The notes beneath the pieces were generated by a model, which was not told the origin of the DNA, did no database searches, and worked only from the letters and a program-made list of their open reading frames with translations. Both the position numbers and the translations under genes were made by a program. This document shows, in pieces, positions 8,091 to 15,843 of a stretch of DNA of 21,253 bases. Each line of letters opens with the position of its first letter. Positions within the stretch are counted from its first letter, which is position 1. Source of the DNA: Bacteroidota bacterium (GTDB taxonomy: Bacteria; Bacteroidota; Ignavibacteria; Kapaibacteriales; UBA2268); assembly GCA_027371665.1 (NCBI GenBank), contig DAHXMP010000286.1, positions 1-21,253 of the forward strand, in the 5' to 3' direction.

Positions 8091-8128
8091 CAGCAATAGC
8101 TTTTAAGCTGGTTTAAAATAATTATGTA

Positions 8129-8146
8129 ATGTTTCACGTGGAACAT
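8129..8146 (+). promoter_or_regulatory. parS: parS site 2 (ParB-binding)
   Basis: Identical to the site at 8073-8090 over all 18 bases and in the same orientation, 56 bases downstream start to start. Between the two is a short AGCTT-TT-AAGCT palindrome (8098-8109). A second perfect consensus copy in a gap of under 150 bases makes chance very unlikely. Confidence 0.88.
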
Positions 8147-8184
8147 AAATTAAGTGAATATTTATAAAGAATTATTTGATTTAA

Positions 8185-9114
8185 ATGGCCGATTTGAAAA
8201 TATTAATTACCGGAGCGAGCTCTAAAACAGCAGAAGCTTTAATCAAGTTGTTCAAATATGAAACCGGCCATAAACTAATATTATTATCCTCCAGAATAAA
8301 TAAACTTAAACAATACGAAGGCTATGATTATCATAGAGTAAATTCCCTTTCGTTTAAAGATATCAAAACATTATGTTACGATATGAAACCGGATATAATT
8401 ATTAATACAGCAGGATTTACAGACGTTGACAAATGCGAGGACGACAGGAAAACCGCTTGGGATTTAAACGTAACATTAGTCGAGTACCTGGCAAGCATCA
8501 GCCGGGTAATTGATTCTCATTTAATAACTTTTTCTTCCGATTATGTATTTGACGGCAATCGGGGTCCATATATAGAAGAAGACCGTCCGAATCCGATTAA
8601 TTTTTACGGAAAGACGAAACATGCAATGGAAAATGCCTGCCTTTCGAACCTCAATAAAATAACCGTTGTCAGGACAAACAGCATTTACGGCTATTCCTCT
8701 ACGGGCAAGGTGGATTTCATCCGCTGGGTGCTTTATAAGCTCGAACAAGGCTATGGCGTTAATATCGTAACGAGCCAGTATTGCAATCCGACTTATGTCG
8801 AAGACATCGCAGTTGCAGTCAATAAAATTATTACAAAGAAAAGGACGGGTGTTTATCATATAGGCGGTACGGACTGGCTCAACAGGTATGACATAGCCTT
8901 AAAAACGGCGAGGGTTTTCGGTTACGACGAGACATTAATCAAGCCCGTGGCGGTTGCAGAGCTTAATCAAACGGCAAAACGCCCAGTAAAAGGCGGCTTG
9001 GTTACACTCAAAGCGGAGACTGACCTCGGAATCAAACTCACTTCGCTGGAAAGCGGATTAATGGCTCTTCGTCATCAACTGAGAGACAATAAATTTTCAT
9101 TTGTGGTTAAGTAA
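8185..9114 (+). CDS. RmlD-like NAD(P)-dependent reductase (extended SDR)
   Basis: A 309-residue extended short-chain dehydrogenase/reductase resembling dTDP-4-dehydrorhamnose reductase (RmlD) and its relatives. N-terminal Rossmann start LKILITGASSKTAE; the usual TGxxGxxG is degenerate, with serine and alanine in place of the second and third glycines. DIIINTAGFTDVDKCE and SSDYVFDG with S118 follow, then the YxxxK pair Y141/K145 in FYGKTK. PINFYGKTK and GVYHIGG are typical RmlD-family positions. None of rmlA, rmlB or rmlC is in the window, so the substrate is uncertain: nucleotide-sugar reduction is likely but not shown. The start is ATG 8185, just after the parS pair. DUF2461 follows after 12 bases, so the two are probably co-transcribed. 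Confidence 0.85.
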   Translation: MADLKILITGASSKTAEALIKLFKYETGHKLILLSSRINKLKQYEGYDYHRVNSLSFKDIKTLCYDMKPDIIINTAGFTDVDKCEDDRKTAWDLNVTLVEYLASISRVIDSHLITFSSDYVFDGNRGPYIEEDRPNPINFYGKTKHAMENACLSNLNKITVVRTNSIYGYSSTGKVDFIRWVLYKLEQGYGVNIVTSQYCNPTYVEDIAVAVNKIITKKRTGVYHIGGTDWLNRYDIALKTARVFGYDETLIKPVAVAELNQTAKRPVKGGLVTLKAETDLGIKLTSLESGLMALRHQLRDNKFSFVVK

Positions 9115-9126
9115 ACAGGTAATTTT

Positions 9127-9843
9127 ATGCAATCATCAGGATTTACAGGCTTTTCACCTGAAACGAGAAAGTTCTATAAAGAATTAAGTAAAAATAATAA
9201 TAAAGACTGGTTCCAGGCTAATAAACACAGATACGAAGAGTATGCACGGGAACCTGCTAAGATGCTCGTCAGCGAGATGAGCTTCAGGTTTGCAAGTACC
9301 GGATTGCCGTTTTTTGCCGACCCGAAAAAATCTTTGTTCAGGGTTAACAGGGATATTAGATTCAGTGCTAATAAGGAACCGTATAAAACAAATCTCGGAA
9401 TCAATTTTCCTTATAAGATGCCCGCAGAAGCTTCAAAGGTTTTTGAAGGACCGGGGCTTTATTTCCATTTCGATGCGAATGAATCATTCATTGCAGGAGG
9501 TATGTATATGCCGCCGTCAAATCTTCTCAGGGCAATCAGGGAGCATATTGCAGAAAACTGGAAAGAGTTGTTCAAGATATTCAACGGGAAGATATTCAAG
9601 CGTGAGTTCCCGGATATGTTTGCAGACGAGCCTTTGAAAACCATGCCCCGCGGCTTTCCCGCAGACCATCCTGCCGCTGATTGGCTCAAGCTCAAGGGTT
9701 TCACGGTCTATAGCAACTTAGATTACAAGGAGATTTACAGCCCCGGGCTTGCCGACATTCTATTAAAGAAGGCTGAGGTTATCGCTCCTTTTATGGAGTT
9801 TTTGCATAAAGCAATTGAAGAGGTCAACACTTTCAGGCATTAA
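9127..9843 (+). CDS. DUF2461 family protein
   Basis: A 238-residue cytosolic protein matching the DUF2461 (TIGR02453) family. Signatures are the start GFSPETRKFYKELSKNNNKDWF, FRVNRDIRFSANKEPYKTN, and GPGLYFHFDANESFIAGGMY. Length is typical. The biochemical role of the family is not established, as far as I know; it is widespread in bacteria as a single-copy gene. It follows the RmlD-like gene by 12 bases and ends before a terminator-like hairpin at 9943, so it is probably the last gene of that unit. Confidence 0.92.
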   Translation: MQSSGFTGFSPETRKFYKELSKNNNKDWFQANKHRYEEYAREPAKMLVSEMSFRFASTGLPFFADPKKSLFRVNRDIRFSANKEPYKTNLGINFPYKMPAEASKVFEGPGLYFHFDANESFIAGGMYMPPSNLLRAIREHIAENWKELFKIFNGKIFKREFPDMFADEPLKTMPRGFPADHPAADWLKLKGFTVYSNLDYKEIYSPGLADILLKKAEVIAPFMEFLHKAIEEVNTFRH

Positions 9844-10113
9844 ATTTGCTCTGAAATGAGTAATTTAGTGATTGTAAAATTGAGGAATTAAAAGGGATTT
9901 TGTATTTTTTGATTATTAGAAAAAGAAAAAAATCCCCCTTAATCCCCCTTTGAAAAAAGGGGGAAACTTTTTTGTGTCATATTCTTTCTTTACAATCATA
10001 ATATTGGTTGTCTTGGACGCAGTATGACAAAAATTTAATAAACCCAATATAATATCAATAAATTTTCAATAATCAAATTTTCAATTCCTAATTCCTAATC
10101 CCTAATCCCTAAT
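9844..10113. other. Convergent intergenic region with repeats
   Basis: This lies between the + strand DUF2461 gene and the minus-strand propeller gene. It holds the terminator-like hairpin at 9943-9973 and a four-copy heptamer repeat at 10087-10114. The rest is AT-rich with no credible reading frame. Confidence 0.6.
9943..9973 (+). terminator. Intrinsic-terminator-like hairpin, possibly bidirectional
   Basis: TCCCCCTTT (9943-9951) pairs perfectly with AAAGGGGGA (9956-9964) around a GAAA tetraloop, followed by AAC and six Ts (9968-9973). On the minus strand the hairpin is followed, after another GGGGGA copy (complement of 9933-9938), by a T-run. It is well placed to end both the DUF2461 unit and the minus-strand propeller gene. 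A diverged copy at 5388-5409 shows it also belongs to a repeat family. Confidence 0.7.
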
Positions 10114-10114
10114 T
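10087..10114. repeat. Four tandem heptamers CCTAATT/C
   Basis: Units at 10087, 10094, 10101 and 10108 read CCTAATT, CCTAATC, CCTAATC and CCTAATT. The last unit touches the stop codon of the minus-strand propeller gene (10114-10116). A simple-sequence tract prone to slippage; not a CRISPR. Confidence 0.8.
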
Positions 10115-11352
10115 TATTTCACTATCACAAGTGGCATTGTTTTAATTATTCCATTTATATTTATTTTAACATAATACCAGCCGGAAGGCAGCATTTCGCA
10201 ATTTATTTGCTTTTCGTTTGTGCCTTCGCTGCATTGCTCTGTTTGGCTCAAAACCTTGTTGCCGAGCAAGTCGAAAATATTTATTTGCACAATAGCTGCA
10301 AAAGGAGCCGAAAACTTCAATCTGAATACATCCGAAGCAGGATTTGGGTAGATTATTCCTTCATTTTTTTGTTCGTTTTCTTTTACATCTGTAATACCAA
10401 GGTCGCTCAGTTTCGCTCTGAATATCCCACCTTCATTAGTTCCCGCAAAAATATAATCATCATTGATTATAATTGGTTTAGTTCCTAAATTTTCTAATCC
10501 TGAATTTTTTTCAGTCCAATTATTTCCATTATCTGTTGACAAATATACTCCAGGCCCACTAGTAATTATATAATTTCCATTTATTATTATTGCTGCTATT
10601 ATTGTGTTCTTTCTACCAATATATTTCCAATCGTCTCCATTATCTGTTGATAAAAATATTCCCCCATACTCTGTACCTGCATAAATATTTTTTCCATTTA
10701 TTACTAATGATAAAACCACCAAATTGTCAATTCCATTATTTTTGGGAAACCAGTTATCTCCATTATTAGAAGTCATAAAAACACCATATCTTGTGCCTGC
10801 AAAAATATGATTTTCATTTACGACCATTGAATTAACATCCCTATGCAATGTATCAAATTGGACTAATCCGTTATTCCTTGCTATCCAATTAGTACCATTA
10901 TCATTGGATAGATAAATTCCATTATTAGTACCAATAAAAATATTATTGTTATTTATCAATATTGAATTAATAAATACCATAAACAAGGTATCATATCCAT
11001 CGATTATATAAGGTAATCCATTACTTTTTCGTACCCAATTTTCACCCTTATCTGTTGATAGAAATATTCCATCAGACCATGTACCTGCATATATATTATT
11101 TCCATTAATAGTCAGTGATTCAACAACTAAAACTGTCGAACTTTTTAATCCATTATTTTTGGTAGTCCAACTATCTCCATTGTCTGTTGTCATAAATACA
11201 CCATTATCCGTACCAGTATAAGTTCTATTACTATCAACTATAAAGCTGTAGATTGCAGGAGAACCGAGATCATTATTACATTGTTCCCATTGAGCATTAA
11301 GAGTTTTAACAAATGTTAAAAATATAAGTACAAGAAATAATAAATTTTTCAT
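10114..11352 (-). CDS. Secreted BNR/Asp-box beta-propeller with T9SS sorting domain
   Basis: A 412-residue secreted protein. Signal peptide about 1-20 (to LNAQ); then about six repeats of the form GVFMTTDNGDSWTTKNNGL / GIFLSTDNGDDW, which carry the Asp-box S/TxDxGxxW typical of BNR-type beta-propellers. The last 79 residues (from about 334) form a T9SS type A sorting domain: IYPNPASD, FDLLGNKV, LPSGWYYVKI, ending LVIVK. Many such proteins are surface or extracellular; the ligand here is unknown. Its ATG lies one base after the stop of the upstream 1174-residue gene, so the two are almost certainly one transcript. The propeller part is markedly AT-rich, while the sorting domain is nearer the window average. 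Confidence 0.9.
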   Translation of the reverse strand: MKNLLFLVLIFLTFVKTLNAQWEQCNNDLGSPAIYSFIVDSNRTYTGTDNGVFMTTDNGDSWTTKNNGLKSSTVLVVESLTINGNNIYAGTWSDGIFLSTDKGENWVRKSNGLPYIIDGYDTLFMVFINSILINNNNIFIGTNNGIYLSNDNGTNWIARNNGLVQFDTLHRDVNSMVVNENHIFAGTRYGVFMTSNNGDNWFPKNNGIDNLVVLSLVINGKNIYAGTEYGGIFLSTDNGDDWKYIGRKNTIIAAIIINGNYIITSGPGVYLSTDNGNNWTEKNSGLENLGTKPIIINDDYIFAGTNEGGIFRAKLSDLGITDVKENEQKNEGIIYPNPASDVFRLKFSAPFAAIVQINIFDLLGNKVLSQTEQCSEGTNEKQINCEMLPSGWYYVKININGIIKTMPLVIVK

Positions 11353-11353
11353 A

Positions 11354-14300
11354 TTATTTTAAAATTAGTTTATAAGTTGTTCCACCTTCACAATATGTTC
11401 TCCAAAGATATAAAAACCTATATTTATCTAAGTCATTGAAATCATTAATTTTATCAAAAATCGTATCATACGTGTTTCCTGGAAAAGCCAAAATCCCCCA
11501 ATTTCCATTTGAAGCATATTTTTCTTTGCCTCCATGAGTCCAAAGTACGAAATGAAAAGGAAATAGGAGATAACGGTGCAGAAAAAAATCAAAAAAATTA
11601 GAATAAATTACCTGAGTAGGGTTATATGCTAGTGCACTAATATTAACATTAGTTGATAAATAATCTGTGTTATCATTAAGTTCATTAATGGGATTTATGT
11701 TCAAAGGATTTGGTTGATAGAGTGTAGGTAATACAGCAGCCCATTGACCGTCATTATATAGTTTATTATTTAATATATCTGATGTATTATCATCAGAAAA
11801 AACTTTATAAACATGATCAGTAGGTATTTGGTCATTAAAGTAACAACCTGTTGTTGGGAAACCCGTTTTTTGATAATTGATGTCTCCGAAACTATAAGGA
11901 TATGAAGTTACATATTTATAATTTTTCAAAACAGCACCCAAACTAAGTATTATATAATATTTTAATATATTTTCAATATTATTTACAATAGGTGAACAAT
12001 GATAATTTATCAATCTCACTTCTATACTCGGATACTCAGTACTAAACTGAGCTTTACCAGGATTATTTAATTTTTCTCCATAAATAGATTTTATATTATT
12101 TGTAACCAAAATTCCAAAATCACTCATATGTGGAAAACCAAATCCATTAGGAGAAATAAAAGTAAATGTAACTTCTTTGCCCTGAGTTGAGCATAAAGAA
12201 TTGTAATAATAATTTTTTAATGGTTGTCCATCATATCTTGGAGATTTAGGATATTCCCATGGATAATTTCTAGGAAATGTCCCCATGCCAGGGTCTAGAT
12301 CATAACCTTGAAGTCCATGGCCCTTACATAAATAACTGGCTATTTCAACTTGTTGGTCATCATATTCAGGACAATTTGGATCAACCAAAGAATTTGGGTC
12401 AACATCTCTTGAAAATTGAAAATAAATTTTTCCTGTTTTAAATTGATATCCTGATTCTTCTGAATGGTTGTCATCATGAACATTTGGATAATAAGAGGAT
12501 CTTGTTATATTTTCAGACATGCATACCTGATCGTGTGTAATAGGATATCCTCCCTTGATAACATCGTACCATCTACCGATTTGATGTTCACAATCATCAA
12601 AAGCAATTGATAGAAGCCAAAATACATGAGGAATATCATATAAAGTCTTAACATTTCCAGTCATTATTAAAACCAAAGAACTGTCTATTATTGGAGTATT
12701 AACATATCCATCCTCACCGTACCAGTAAGCACTATCAATTCCTCTGTCTTTTAGAAGTATTTCGCCTTTCAGGTAAACAGTATCGCCATAAGGCACAATT
12801 TTGTACCAGGTTACTTTTTTAAAAATTGTTGATTTTAAATCAGTGTCCAAAACTGTCCATTCCCACTGGTTCCTGCGGTTATTCCCCAGATTTGTATTAG
12901 CTATGCTCCCGGGATGAGTGCCATTGAAAGACATATTAACAACATTATCATAAGGCAACTCTGAAGTATCCGCCATCATCATTTCGGTCGAAAGATAACA
13001 CCTTCTCCGATATATAATAACTTTCAAATTAAGATGGCACCTATCGGGTTCATCCAATACCACAGGCTGTGTAAATTGAGTTCCCACCGAATCGCCGTAA
13101 GGGTCTGCGAGTAAACCAATGGCAGAGTCATTCGGAGGATTATTGTAATCGGGGAATTTCCTGCCAAATTTTATACCAAATTTATTATCAACATCATAAT
13201 AATAGGCAATTTCATATTTTGTTTCAAAAGCAGGATTCAATTTTACGGAGACATTCGAATTAATCGGTAAATTCGGATTGTAAATAGTTAAACAGCCTGT
13301 CGCAGTCTGATTTTCACCGACCAAATTAACCGTGTCATTGTCAATTTTTACATAATCAATTAAGTCTTTTGCTTTTGTACTATCTTCAACTGAACTTGAA
13401 CCCGTAAAGATTTCGCTGCCATCCTCCACCGATACGGTAACACAGATACTTGCATTTTGGCAATTTGCCGGTGAAGGAGCATAACAGGGGCGGAAATACT
13501 TACATAGAGCCGAGCCATAATCCCAGTTCCCGAGCGAATCCATCCGGTAATTTTTTATAAAAGGTGCTATATCGAGATAAGGATTTGTGCTGCCGTTTAA
13601 CAGGGAATCATCGCTTGCCCAATGTGAAAATACATATCCTGTAATAGGATTTGCTATTACTAACATTTTATTGTTATCTCTTCTCGGCAGCGTGTAAACA
13701 CTATCGTTCACCATAGTTCCCGATGTAAACGCAGTGAAACTGCCACCTATCGTATCGCTTAACTTTACGGTATCCTGGTGAACTTTTGCATATGTGGCTG
13801 TAATATTCAAATCCTGCAACTGTTCAGGTGCGAATGTAATTGTGTTGGAGTTATTTGTATTTCCATTCAAATTAGAATAACCGGGGCATTCCCAACCCAC
13901 GAGGCAATAGTTGCTGTCATATTTCGGTGCATCGAGAGCTAATGACTCTTGAGGGTCGAGAAAATAAGTCTTTGTATTAATCCTCGGACAAAAGTATATT
14001 GATAAGGTATCGGTGCTATCCAAGTTTCGCACCATCGTATTGACCATTGACTTTTGTTTTAATTTAATGCCGTTGGTAAAATTATCGGCACTATCGCCTG
14101 TCAGCCTGTAGAGATGGACATTCAGATAGTATTCATTGCCTATTGTGTAGTTTGTATCGGGTATTATGCAGGCAATGTTTTGAGAATCTCCGATAAATGA
14201 CTGCGATGGCACATCGACAAAAATATAATATGTTGTATCATTTATCGTTGTCGTGTCGAGCTTGCTTAAGGTGAGAACAGGACCCAACGGTGTAATTGCC

Positions 14301-14878
14301 GATAACAAGTCCCGGTTAAATTGAACAGAAATTGTATCCCCGGTTCTTATGTCGTTTCCGGCAGATGATATATTTTCAACCCTATACATAGGCTTTGTAG
14401 TCGTAAATAAAGGATTAATAATGGTATCAAACGTGATGGTATCACCCGTTATTGTATCAATTGCTCTTAAATCGTCAAAATATAATCCATACTGTGTTTC
14501 ATAATTAAAGCGTCCGGTATTTATAAATTCAAATGTCGAATCATCGAGTAGGGTACATTTCTCACCAGGGCAAAACATTTCTGCAAGCTGTAACGATGAA
14601 TCCGAACCATCATACATCGGGGACTGGAACACATAAATAGGTGTAATTTTCCAGCGGTTTCTCGTGCTGTCCCAATTTGAATCTGGCAGCATACCTGTAT
14701 AATTCAAGCAAGAAGAATCAATTTTGTATGAAGAACCGACATGAACCTTAATGACCGGCATCAATGAAATATTAGTTGCTCCCACCGAAGGGAAATCTAC
14801 AGTGATTGTAGGCTGTGAATTAAGATTTGTCAGGGACAATAAAAGACAAGAAACCAAAATCGTTATGTACTTAGCCAT
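11354..14878 (-). CDS. Large secreted protein with Ig-like and InlB-type repeat segments
   Basis: A 1174-residue protein with a signal peptide (about 1-21, to LNSQ). Near residues 22-60 and 165-290 are segments resembling SbsA-type Ig-like domains (VGATNISLMPVIKV; GDTISVQFNRDL), with another late in the protein (FGFPHMSDFGILVTNNIKSIYG). Around 340-450 are stretches like bacterial InlB/Listeria-type repeats (YCLVGWECPG; YVFSHWASDD). The rest is unassigned and rich in aromatics, Asn and Asp. No typical T9SS sorting domain is visible; the C-terminus reads CEGGTTYKLILK. It may be kept at the surface through its partner, since the T9SS-tailed propeller gene follows immediately. The start is ATG 14878, five to seven bases after an AGGTG that lies within an inverted repeat. 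The C-terminal third is clearly more AT-rich than the rest. Confidence 0.85.
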   Translation of the reverse strand: MAKYITILVSCLLLSLTNLNSQPTITVDFPSVGATNISLMPVIKVHVGSSYKIDSSCLNYTGMLPDSNWDSTRNRWKITPIYVFQSPMYDGSDSSLQLAEMFCPGEKCTLLDDSTFEFINTGRFNYETQYGLYFDDLRAIDTITGDTITFDTIINPLFTTTKPMYRVENISSAGNDIRTGDTISVQFNRDLLSAITPLGPVLTLSKLDTTTINDTTYYIFVDVPSQSFIGDSQNIACIIPDTNYTIGNEYYLNVHLYRLTGDSADNFTNGIKLKQKSMVNTMVRNLDSTDTLSIYFCPRINTKTYFLDPQESLALDAPKYDSNYCLVGWECPGYSNLNGNTNNSNTITFAPEQLQDLNITATYAKVHQDTVKLSDTIGGSFTAFTSGTMVNDSVYTLPRRDNNKMLVIANPITGYVFSHWASDDSLLNGSTNPYLDIAPFIKNYRMDSLGNWDYGSALCKYFRPCYAPSPANCQNASICVTVSVEDGSEIFTGSSSVEDSTKAKDLIDYVKIDNDTVNLVGENQTATGCLTIYNPNLPINSNVSVKLNPAFETKYEIAYYYDVDNKFGIKFGRKFPDYNNPPNDSAIGLLADPYGDSVGTQFTQPVVLDEPDRCHLNLKVIIYRRRCYLSTEMMMADTSELPYDNVVNMSFNGTHPGSIANTNLGNNRRNQWEWTVLDTDLKSTIFKKVTWYKIVPYGDTVYLKGEILLKDRGIDSAYWYGEDGYVNTPIIDSSLVLIMTGNVKTLYDIPHVFWLLSIAFDDCEHQIGRWYDVIKGGYPITHDQVCMSENITRSSYYPNVHDDNHSEESGYQFKTGKIYFQFSRDVDPNSLVDPNCPEYDDQQVEIASYLCKGHGLQGYDLDPGMGTFPRNYPWEYPKSPRYDGQPLKNYYYNSLCSTQGKEVTFTFISPNGFGFPHMSDFGILVTNNIKSIYGEKLNNPGKAQFSTEYPSIEVRLINYHCSPIVNNIENILKYYIILSLGAVLKNYKYVTSYPYSFGDINYQKTGFPTTGCYFNDQIPTDHVYKVFSDDNTSDILNNKLYNDGQWAAVLPTLYQPNPLNINPINELNDNTDYLSTNVNISALAYNPTQVIYSNFFDFFLHRYLLFPFHFVLWTHGGKEKYASNGNWGILAFPGNTYDTIFDKINDFNDLDKYRFLYLWRTYCEGGTTYKLILK

Positions 14879-15253
14879 GATACACCTAAATTGTTATATA
14901 TATAAAACGATTATTATCGCTTTCAGCAGATTGCTCTAAATTGACTGCGTTACCGCAACAGCCCTAAGGGCTGAGATAATCGAATCTATTTTAAATGAAC
15001 AATACTTTCCAATTTAGGTGTTAGCCTAAGTCCGTTTTTTTTTACTACTTGCAAAAATATGTAAAAAAAACCATAAAGTCAAGTAAGATTTTAAATAAAA
15101 AAAATTAATTATTAATAAGGTGAAGTGGTAAATGGTTTAAAAGAATATTGCCGGTAATGTGTCTATAATCAAAATCGAAAAAATGAAGTTTTTTTAAGTT
15201 TTTTTTGATTTTAGTGAAACTTTTATCGTTTTTAGTTGTTATTACATATAGAT
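14879..15253. other. Divergent 375-base intergenic region
   Basis: This lies between the divergently transcribed 1174-residue gene and the sigma-factor gene. The left half holds the nested inverted repeats at 14882-15043. The right half is A/T-tract-rich (several runs of 7-8 A or T) and must hold the sigma operon promoter. TGAAAC at 15215-15220 resembles the GAAC-type -35 element of ECF promoters, but no convincing -10 follows. Confidence 0.6.
14882..15043. other. Nested inverted repeats: candidate structured RNA / leader
   Basis: Outer stem: ACACCTAAATTG (14882-14893) with CAATTTAGGTGT (15010-15021), 12 perfect pairs. Middle stem: CGATTAT (14908-14914) with ATAATCG (14976-14982). Inside are two hairpins: TGCG-TTAC-CGCA (14946-14957) and CAGCCC-TAA-GGGCTG (14959-14973). 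On the + strand, TTAGG (15014-15018) can pair instead with CCTAA (15025-15029), followed by nine Ts (15035-15043), an antiterminator/terminator-like arrangement. On the minus strand the outer arm contains AGGTG just upstream of the ATG at 14878. No known riboswitch or small RNA was recognised. Confidence 0.55.
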
Positions 15254-15814
15254 ATGGACACAAAATTGGAACAACTCGGCGATACCGAACTTTTTGCCCT
15301 GCTTAATTCCGATAAAAAGACAGCAGGCAAAGCGTTCGAGGAGATATATGCGAGGTACGGACAGCGTGTATATGCCTATTGCCGGCGTGTGTTAAGCACA
15401 AAGGAGGAAGCCGAGGATATGTTCCAGGAAACGTTCATAAATTTTTATAACAGCCGAAAGGACGAGAAGAATATGACAAACTTGTCGGCTTATCTTGTGA
15501 AAATTGCGAGGAATTTATGTCTGAATTACAGGCGTTTTGAGAAAAAGAAACTGCACTTTGAGGACATGGCTGAAATTTCACAGGAGAACAGGTACGACAG
15601 GGATGAACTTCTCAATCTTATTAAAATGGCACTGGAGTTACTGCCCGAGGAGTACAGGGAAATGTTCGTGCTGAGAGAATATAACGGTATGTCTTATACG
15701 GAAATCGCGGAGGTTACGGACACTTCGGTACAGTTGGTCAAAACCAGGCTTCACAGGGCGAAGGAAAAAATAAGACAGATACTTGCTCCTTACCTGGCTG
15801 AATTGTCAAAATGA
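15254..15814 (+). CDS. ECF-type RNA polymerase sigma factor
   Basis: A 186-residue sigma-70 family factor of the extracytoplasmic-function type. It directs RNA polymerase to a regulon and is normally held inactive by the anti-sigma factor encoded next to it. Region 2 lies at about residues 28-95 (AFEEIYARYGQRVYAYCRRVL, then EEAEDMFQETFINFY); region 4 at about 125-180 (LPEEYREMFVLREYNGMSYTEIAEVT, VQLVKTRLHRAKEKIRQIL). There is no region 1.1 or 3, as expected. ATG 15254 is preferred to a TTG six codons upstream, since it gives the normal ECF length. It is 29 bases upstream of the anti-sigma-like gene; a possible self-regulated GAAAC-type promoter element lies at 15215-15220. Confidence 0.95.
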   Translation: MDTKLEQLGDTELFALLNSDKKTAGKAFEEIYARYGQRVYAYCRRVLSTKEEAEDMFQETFINFYNSRKDEKNMTNLSAYLVKIARNLCLNYRRFEKKKLHFEDMAEISQENRYDRDELLNLIKMALELLPEEYREMFVLREYNGMSYTEIAEVTDTSVQLVKTRLHRAKEKIRQILAPYLAELSK

Positions 15815-15843
15815 GGTTTATGTAAAAACGAAAAGTTAAAATT

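Noticed and set aside
10087..10114. Mini CRISPR-like array
   Set aside because: Directly adjacent 7-base units with no spacers; a simple tandem repeat.
14959..15000. TPP riboswitch, from GGGCTGAGATAAT
   Set aside because: Only the GGCTGAGA-like stretch is present; the second conserved TPP segment (CCTGATC...GG) and the usual closing stems are missing.
15215..15245. Complete ECF promoter for the sigma operon
   Set aside because: TGAAAC looks like a -35 element but no acceptable -10 follows at 16-17 bases; kept only as a remark.
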